A DNA stretch of 10,498 bases from RGIG1934 sp964492545 (GTDB lineage: Bacteria > Bacillota > Clostridia > Lachnospirales > Lachnospiraceae), in the NCBI GenBank assembly GCA_964492545.1, contig CAZBKO010000084.1, forward strand, positions 1-10,498, read 5' to 3'. Under the pieces are notes generated by a model that was not told where the DNA came from, searched no databases, and saw only the letters and a list, made by a program, of their open reading frames with translations. Every line of letters begins with the position of its first letter. Positions within the stretch are counted from its first letter, which is position 1. The translations under genes and the position numbers were made by a program. Shown here piece by piece: positions 5,998 to 10,498 of this stretch.

Positions 5998-6888
5998 ATG
6001 AGTATAAAGAAATTTTTAGCAGGGATGGTTATAAGTGCTTCAATATTAGCATTTCCATCTATTACGACAATTACAGGAGTATCAGTGGACATTACAGGAG
6101 TGTGTGAGAAAACTGTATATGCCGAAACAGTAAAAGATTGGGTATATGAAGTAGATGGAAATGAAGTTACTATTAAAGGATATTTTGGAGATTCTACAGT
6201 AGTAAATATTCCATCAACAATTGATGGTAAAAAGGTTACATATATCGATTCAGAAACTTTTAATGAAAATGATAATATTACAACTATTAATATACCAGAA
6301 ACAGTTGAAGGAATTTCAAGTTCCTTTCTACAAAGAAATTATTATGTAAAAAATATCAATGTAGATGAAAATAATCCTTCATTAATGTCTTTAGAGAATG
6401 TTTTTTACAGTAAAATAGATAAATCATTAGTATTATGCCTGCCAAATATAAGGGGAACTTTCGTAATACCTGAAAATGTTACATATATAGAAAATGGAGC
6501 ATTTAGATATTGTAATGGTATTAATGCTATTGTAATTCCAGATTCTATGGAAATTGTTAACACACTAGGTGTACCAACTGTAGACAGTCATTTTACAGAA
6601 TACAAGGTAAATGAGTCTAATACAAAGTATGCTGTAAAAGACGGTGTTTTGTACAGTAAGGATTATAAAACATTATACGCCTGCCCAACAGGTTTATCTG
6701 GTAATTATAGCGTAGAAAATGGAACAAAGATATTATATAAATTATGTTTTTCTTCTTGCTATAAATTAAACAAGATTTCACTTCCGAGTACAGCAACAAC
6801 TATTGGATATCGCTCATTTGAAAGATGTCTTTCACTTAAAGAAATTACAATTCCGGACAGTGTTGTTAATTTTGATAATATTTTGTGA
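5998..6888 (+). CDS. BspA-type leucine-rich-repeat secreted protein (part before the stop)
   Basis: This is the part normally translated, 296 residues. The N-terminus MSIKKFLAGMVISASILAF is a signal peptide, with a plausible cleavage after VYA (residue 42). Repeats of the LRR_5/BspA type follow, with the recurring pattern IPxxVxxIxxxAFxxCxxLxxIxIP: TFVIPENVTYIENGAFRYC, VIPDSMEIV, and LPSTATTIGYRSFERC then ITIPDSV. Two inserts of the form NxxY.x.DGVLYSKDxxTLxxCP (around 122-145 and 205-225) are also characteristic of this family. Such proteins act outside the cell, in adhesion or binding of host or plant polymers; the ligand here is unknown. The product ends abruptly in the middle of the last LRR unit, so it may be unstable or functional only as a truncated secreted form. 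Confidence 0.8.
   Translation: MSIKKFLAGMVISASILAFPSITTITGVSVDITGVCEKTVYAETVKDWVYEVDGNEVTIKGYFGDSTVVNIPSTIDGKKVTYIDSETFNENDNITTINIPETVEGISSSFLQRNYYVKNINVDENNPSLMSLENVFYSKIDKSLVLCLPNIRGTFVIPENVTYIENGAFRYCNGINAIVIPDSMEIVNTLGVPTVDSHFTEYKVNESNTKYAVKDGVLYSKDYKTLYACPTGLSGNYSVENGTKILYKLCFSSCYKLNKISLPSTATTIGYRSFERCLSLKEITIPDSVVNFDNIL
6886..6888 (+). other. In-frame TGA stop inside the LRR array
   Basis: TGA between TTG and ACA, followed by GTC GGT TGC AAT CCG in the same frame. TGA is used as a real stop in this window (289-291), so code reassignment to Trp is excluded. A small hairpin GGTTGC/GCAATC starts 6 nt after it. Confidence 0.8.
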
Positions 6889-7005
6889 ACAGTCGGTTGC
6901 AATCCGGCAATCAGATGCTCTAAGAATTCTAAAGCAAAAAAGTACGTTGATGAAAATGGTATCAAGTGGTATAACACTACAACCAAATCAGTAAGCAAAT
7001 TAAAA

Positions 7006-7755
7006 GTGAAACTGGTTAAGAAAATTTATGCAGATGATATGGAAAAAGAAGACTTCTCATCTTATATAACTGTACAGGATGGTAACAAAGTTTTAAAAGA
7101 GGGAGTCGATTATAAGGTTGTTAGACCATCTGTTTTCTATGGCAAGAAAGATATTGGCAAAGCAGTTATGTATGTAGAAGGTATAGGAAACTATGAGGGC
7201 GTATATAATATTAACTTATATGTAAGATTAAGTGCCACACAAAAGGTAATGCAAAGTGGTAAACGATTAGATACTACATTAAAGATTAAGTGGTCAAAGG
7301 TTTCTGGTGCAACAAGTTATGAAATATATAGATCAACTAGTAAAAATGGAAAGTATAAACTCGTAGGGACAACCAAATCAAGAACATATACTGACACAAC
7401 AGTAAAGTCGGGAAGAACATATTATTATAAGATCAAGGCGAAAGCTACAGATGGTAACGATAAGATATATTCAGATTATTCAAAATCATTTAAAATAAGT
7501 ACTATTTGCGCTAAACCAGCTAATCTTAAGATTAAGAAAACAACTTCAGGTAAAAAGATTACCTGGAAGAAATCGTACGGTGCAGACGGATATTATGTTT
7601 ATATATCAACAAGCAAAAATGGTAAATATAGAAAAGTTGCTAATGTTAGAAATGGTAAAACAACATATGTACATAAAACAAGCAAAAAATACTATTATAA
7701 AGTATGTGCATATAGTAATTCTGATAGAGGAATAATGACATCACCTAAGAAATAA
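7006..7755 (+). pseudogene. FN3-module remnant downstream of the TGA
   Basis: An open segment of 249 codons from a GTG at 7006 (the frame itself is open from 6889). It holds the end of the surface Ig-like module (GKAVMYVEGIGNYEGVYNI) and two FN3-like modules marked by IKWSKVSGATSYEIYRSTS with YYYKIKA, and ITWKKSYGADGYYVYISTS with YYYKVCAY. I found no ribosome binding site before the GTG, and no signal peptide is encoded, so independent translation is unlikely. It is best read as the 3' part of the interrupted gene. The modules are Lys- and Tyr-rich and strongly basic, as often seen in secreted proteins that bind cell-wall polymers or polysaccharides. Confidence 0.6.
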
Positions 7756-7758
7756 TGC

Positions 7759-7787
7759 TATACATCTTATTTCCATTGTTTTATAAT
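7759..7787 (+). promoter_or_regulatory. Promoter of the CAP protein gene
   Basis: TATACA (7759-7764), a 17-nt spacer and a perfect TATAAT (7782-7787) lie in the 64-nt gap after the LRR gene. The -35 matches 4 of 6 consensus positions. The predicted start is near 7794, giving a short leader with GGAGG at 7808-7812. There is no terminator hairpin between the two surface genes, so read-through from upstream may add to it. Confidence 0.6.
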
Positions 7788-7819
7788 ATAGATATACTAA
7801 AGAAAATGGAGGTAAAGAT

Positions 7820-9355
7820 ATGAATAGAAGAAAAATTGTTAAAAAAATAACATCAGTAGCACTTGTATTTGTTATGGCTCTTTCAATTCTGAATATTGAA
7901 GTTAATGCAGCTAGCAGTCTGATAAATGTTAGCGTAACAATGCAGGGAAGACAGTCAGAAGCAAGAAAAATGTTTAAAATGATTAATAATTTTAGAACAG
8001 GTAATAATGCATGGTATTGGAATAGTAGTAATACAGCAAAGGTTAAATGTAATCTAGGTAAGATTACATACGATTATGAACTTGAGAAGGTAGCAATGCA
8101 GCGTGCTATGGAGCTTGCAGCAACATGGGGACACACAAGACCAGATGGGAGTGCCTATTCAACAGCATCTACAAATGTTATCATTACAAATGGTGAGAAT
8201 ATATACGAGAGCTATGGATATACGGATGAGAAGGCTTCAGTAGTGTTTGAACGTTGGTGTGAGAATGATGATTATTATGAAGGACAGGGGCATAGAAGAA
8301 ATATACTTGGTAATTTCAAGTCAGTAGGTATTGCCTGTGTTAGATATAATGATATTAACTTTTGGGTTCAGGAGTTTTCAAATTCAACTTCAGGCGTTGC
8401 TAAGACAAAAGCAATTAATACCAATGTCACAAAAAGTTTCAACGTAAAAAGAAGTTCAGTTGATAGTGTATCTATTTCAACGAATACGAAATCTATTATT
8501 GTTGTAAAAGGTAAGACAGCTAAGCTTCCTAAAGGTACAGTTTATGTGGACACAGGAACTGGTGTACCACTTAAAACATCAATTAAATGCAAATGGAAAT
8601 CGCAGAAGTCCAGTATAGCCAAGGTGTCTGGCAGTACAATTAAGGGTGTACGGCTAGGCAAGACAACGATTAAGACCACTGTTATGGGTAAATCAAAAAA
8701 AGTCACTGTATATGTTGTATCTAACAGACTTGCCAAGGCTCCGGCAAAGGTTACAGGCTTTAAACAGATTCAAAAAAATATTTCGAATTATCCATATTCT
8801 GTAACCACAATTACATGGAATAAGGTAAGCGGTGCTAATGGATACGAAATATATCGTTCATATAGCAAAAATGGACAATATACTAAGATCAAGACAACTT
8901 CAAAAACTACATATACGGATAAAAGCAATGCTAGTATGGTTAAGTGTTACTACAAGGTACGTGCATATAAGAAGGAAGGAACTTGTAAAAAATATGGTAA
9001 TTTTAGGACGATACAGGCTTTGTCTTCACCAACACTTCCATATATGTATGCGACATATGAGGAATATGGTTCATTTCCAATATATACATACTTTTTTGGT
9101 ACGAAATACAACCTTGAAAAATACGAAATATATGTATCTAACTCATATGATGGAACATACAAGTATGTAGGTAAAGTCAATGATTTAAAAAAAGAGTTTG
9201 ATCAATTCGCGAGAAAATATGAATCTAGTCATAATATAAAAACAGGAACATCGTATTATTATAAGTTTAAGGCTTATGCATATAATTCAAAAAAAGTTAA
9301 ATTAAGTTCCAATTATAGTGATGCATTTTTACGATATGTTTACTATGAAAGATAA
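7820..9355 (+). CDS. Secreted CAP-domain protein with Big2 and FN3 modules
   Basis: The product has 511 residues. A signal peptide with basic start MNRRKIVKK and a hydrophobic core ends in VNA, with likely cleavage after residue 30. Residues about 45-192 are a CAP/SCP (PR-1-like) domain: WGHTRPDG with His105, GENIY with Glu126, GHRRNILGNFKSVGIAC with His158, and FWVQEF. The cavity His/Glu residues typical of the fold are present. About 213-301 resemble a bacterial Ig-like group 2 domain (WKSQKSSIAKVSGSTIKG). FN3-like modules occupy about 307-400 (ITWNKVSGANGYEIYRSYS, YYKVRAY) and, more divergent, 402-505 (EKYEIYVSNSYDGTYKYVG, YYYKFKAYAY). There is no LPXTG, SLH or TM anchor. The first FN3 module is close to those of the LRR gene just upstream. 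The function of bacterial CAP domains is poorly known. GGAGG precedes the ATG at good spacing. Confidence 0.88.
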   Translation: MNRRKIVKKITSVALVFVMALSILNIEVNAASSLINVSVTMQGRQSEARKMFKMINNFRTGNNAWYWNSSNTAKVKCNLGKITYDYELEKVAMQRAMELAATWGHTRPDGSAYSTASTNVIITNGENIYESYGYTDEKASVVFERWCENDDYYEGQGHRRNILGNFKSVGIACVRYNDINFWVQEFSNSTSGVAKTKAINTNVTKSFNVKRSSVDSVSISTNTKSIIVVKGKTAKLPKGTVYVDTGTGVPLKTSIKCKWKSQKSSIAKVSGSTIKGVRLGKTTIKTTVMGKSKKVTVYVVSNRLAKAPAKVTGFKQIQKNISNYPYSVTTITWNKVSGANGYEIYRSYSKNGQYTKIKTTSKTTYTDKSNASMVKCYYKVRAYKKEGTCKKYGNFRTIQALSSPTLPYMYATYEEYGSFPIYTYFFGTKYNLEKYEIYVSNSYDGTYKYVGKVNDLKKEFDQFARKYESSHNIKTGTSYYYKFKAYAYNSKKVKLSSNYSDAFLRYVYYER

Positions 9356-9373
9356 ATAGAATATAAATAAAGA

Positions 9374-9414
9374 AAAACGCCAGAATAGGTAATTAATACC
9401 TGTTCTGGCGTTTT
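9374..9414. terminator. Bidirectional terminator between convergent genes
   Basis: A 17-bp stem pairs 9374-9390 with 9398-9414, with one G-U and a 7-nt loop. The core is CGCCAGAATAGGT, with four A-T pairs at the base. T-runs flank it on both strands; the minus-strand side (TTTTTCTTT) is the better one. It ends both the CAP gene and arcC. Confidence 0.93.
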
Positions 9415-9425
9415 GTAATGAGCTA

Positions 9426-10367
9426 TTATTTAATTATTGTACCAGATTTTTCAGCAACAGCATTCTTGGCATTATCAAGACTTGTTATTATTGCACGTCT
9501 GTCTTCTCCAGCTGTAACGAAATTAACTGATGCTTCCATCTTAGGAAGTGTTGTGATTGCTTCGAAATGTCCTTCATTAAGCAAATTGTTAGCTTCAGAT
9601 GCTGACATTGTACCAAGAACCATTTCCTTATCTGTTCCTTCATGTAAGGTCATCTGCTTGTGAGATGAAAGAATGAGGAGAGTAGAAGCATCCAGCATAT
9701 CAGCAAGTTTAGCTGCTGTATAATCTTTCTCAATAACAGCACTGGCACCCTTAAGACCTGAACGCTGATCAAGTACAGGAATACCACCACCACCTGCTGC
9801 AATGACTAACTGTCCTGCATCAACGAGTGCTCTGATTGAATCAATTTCATAAATATCAATAGGCTTAGGAGAAGCAATAATTCTTCTATAGCCTTTGCCT
9901 TCTTCAGTTTCTTCATAAGTAACATAATTTCCCTTATGTTCCTCAAGCTCAGCCTCTTCCTTAGTCATATATCGGCCAATAACCTTTGTAGGATTATTAA
10001 ATGCTGAATCAAAAGGATCAACTCTGACCTGTGTAATAATTGTAGAAACCGGTTTGTAAATACCACGGTTCAGTAATTCAGTTCTTATGGCATTCTGTAA
10101 ATCAAATCCAATGTATCCCTGACTCATAGCACCACATACAGACATAGGAGCAACTGTATACTTAGAGTCAAGACGTGAAAACTCTGTCATAGCTGTCTGA
10201 ATCATACCAACCTGTGGACCATTACTGTGTGTAATGACAACTTCATATTTAGCTTCAACTAAATCAGCTATTGCTTTAGCAGCAATTTTTACATTTTCCT
10301 GCTGCTTTGGAAAAGTAGAGCCGAAGGCATTTCTGCCGAGGGCAACAACAATTATATTATTCTTCAT
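9426..10367 (-). CDS. arcC: Carbamate kinase
   Basis: The product has 313 residues, the usual family length. The cytosolic enzyme transfers phosphate from carbamoyl phosphate to ADP, making ATP with release of CO2 and ammonia; it is the last step of arginine deiminase, agmatine or related fermentations. Motifs are VVALGRNAFG (7-16), ITHSNGPQVG, SVCGAMSQGYIGFDLQNA, NPTKVIGRYMTKEEA, ASPKPIDIYEI, AAGGGGIPV and GASAVIEKDYTAAKLA. The N-terminal phosphate-binding loop usually reads ALGGNA; here Arg12 (AGA) replaces the second Gly, which may be a clostridial subfamily trait. GGAGG at 10378-10382 (minus strand) precedes the ATG by 10 nt. The gene faces the surface-protein genes across a shared terminator. 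No arginine deiminase or carbamoyltransferase gene lies in the window, so the pathway cannot be told. Confidence 0.93.
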   Translation of the reverse strand: MKNNIIVVALGRNAFGSTFPKQQENVKIAAKAIADLVEAKYEVVITHSNGPQVGMIQTAMTEFSRLDSKYTVAPMSVCGAMSQGYIGFDLQNAIRTELLNRGIYKPVSTIITQVRVDPFDSAFNNPTKVIGRYMTKEEAELEEHKGNYVTYEETEEGKGYRRIIASPKPIDIYEIDSIRALVDAGQLVIAAGGGGIPVLDQRSGLKGASAVIEKDYTAAKLADMLDASTLLILSSHKQMTLHEGTDKEMVLGTMSASEANNLLNEGHFEAITTLPKMEASVNFVTAGEDRRAIITSLDNAKNAVAEKSGTIIK

Positions 10368-10401
10368 TTTATCAAGTCCTCCAATATCAAATCTTCATTT
10401 A

Positions 10402-10430
10402 ATTATAAAATATTAATGTGTTATTTGCAA
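10402..10430 (-). promoter_or_regulatory. Promoter of arcC
   Basis: On the minus strand, TTGCAA (10425-10430), a 17-nt spacer and a perfect TATAAT (10402-10407). The predicted start is near 10395, about 28 nt before the ATG. Confidence 0.75.
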
Positions 10431-10451
10431 CCTAAAGATAATTATGGTTTG

Positions 10452-10470
10452 TGTCAAGTAATCGTTGGCA
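10452..10470. repeat. Imperfect palindrome upstream of the arcC promoter
   Basis: TGTCAA (10452-10457), 7 nt, TTGGCA (10465-10470) form near-perfect inverted half-sites of the form TGYCAA-N7-TTGRCA. The site lies just upstream of the -35 of arcC, a position suited to an activator. No regulator can be named from this. Confidence 0.3.
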
Positions 10471-10498
10471 ATTATTTTTTGTTTTTCAAAATGATATA

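Larger units (their letters stand above)
5998..7755 (+). pseudogene. Secreted LRR-FN3 surface protein gene interrupted by TGA
   Basis: The frame would encode 585 residues if the TGA at 6886-6888 were sense. The same frame stays open for 288 codons beyond it, and domain homology continues across it. The modules in order are a signal peptide (1-42), BspA-type LRR units to about 330, a surface Ig-like module (about 331-412) of the VTVxDG...LKxGxDYxV...GxGNYxG type, and two FN3-like modules (about 413-500 and 505-585). The segment after the TGA, CSKNSKAKKYVDENGIKW, is the usual closing element of a BspA-type LRR array, so the break falls inside one domain. This is the pattern of a single nonsense mutation, a sequencing error, or read-through. 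Without read-through only the LRR part is made. No LPXTG or other wall anchor is present at the C-terminus. Confidence 0.7.

Noticed and set aside
6886..6888. TGA read as tryptophan (altered genetic code)
   Set aside because: TGA ends the DUF5662 frame at 289-291, and the other genes use TGG for Trp, so the standard bacterial code applies.
6880..6915. Selenocysteine insertion at the TGA, with a GGTTGC/GCAATC hairpin downstream
   Set aside because: The hairpin is only 6 bp with a G-U pair and starts 6 nt after the TGA. LRR/FN3 secreted proteins are not known selenoproteins, and a nonsense mutation explains the data more simply.
10452..10457. TTGACA on the minus strand as the arcC -35 box
   Set aside because: No acceptable -10 lies 16-18 nt downstream, while TTGCAA-17-TATAAT at 10402-10430 is a complete promoter.
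1..10498. tRNA, rRNA, CRISPR or insertion sequence
   Set aside because: I saw no direct-repeat/spacer array, transposase-like protein or cloverleaf-type sequence on either strand.

Overview
The window looks like chromosomal DNA of a low-GC anaerobic Firmicute, most likely a member of the Lachnospiraceae (Butyrivibrio/Roseburia/Eubacterium-like). The reasons are the A+T-rich codon use, strong AGGAGG-type ribosome binding sites, TATAAT promoters, a eukaryote-like homodimeric isocitrate dehydrogenase followed by a DUF1653 gene, and secreted BspA-type leucine-rich-repeat and CAP proteins with Lys/Tyr-rich fibronectin-III modules. The assignment rests on family resemblance recalled from memory, not on a search. 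No mobile element, rRNA, tRNA or CRISPR array is visible.

Layout. Positions 1-3064 hold a tight plus-strand run: the 3' end of a DUF5662 gene, dtd (D-aminoacyl-tRNA deacylase) and a 10-TM P-type cation ATPase. Positions 3152-3775 encode a small protein whose N-terminus looks like a dead histidine-kinase dimerisation domain joined directly to an intact receiver domain; a strong terminator follows. Positions 3821-5699 form a clean transcription unit: promoter, icd, a DUF1653 protein 3 nt later, and a terminator. Positions 5700-5997 are a non-coding leader with an extended -10 promoter and several inverted repeats. Positions 5998-7755 are a secreted LRR/FN3 protein gene interrupted by one in-frame TGA at 6886. 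Positions 7820-9355 encode a second secreted protein (CAP, Big2-like and two FN3-like modules). A 17-bp bidirectional terminator separates it from the convergent carbamate kinase gene (arcC, minus strand, 9426-10367), which has its own promoter at 10402-10430.

How the genes relate. The first half is housekeeping: translation quality control, ion transport and NADPH/2-oxoglutarate production. The 5998-9355 block is a cell-surface island of two secreted proteins that share the same FN3-like module. Carbamate kinase suggests ATP generation from carbamoyl phosphate, but no partner gene is inside the window.

Most interesting signals. (1) The leader of the LRR gene can form two mutually exclusive helices around its Shine-Dalgarno sequence: a 7-bp long-range stem (5904-5910/5976-5982) or a 5-bp SD-sequestering hairpin (5979-5983/5987-5991). 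This is the layout of a translational riboswitch or RNA thermometer, and I do not recognise its class. (2) The degenerate DHp-receiver protein at 3152 has Tyr where the kinase phospho-histidine should be and no ATPase domain. (3) The lone TGA is followed by 288 further open codons.
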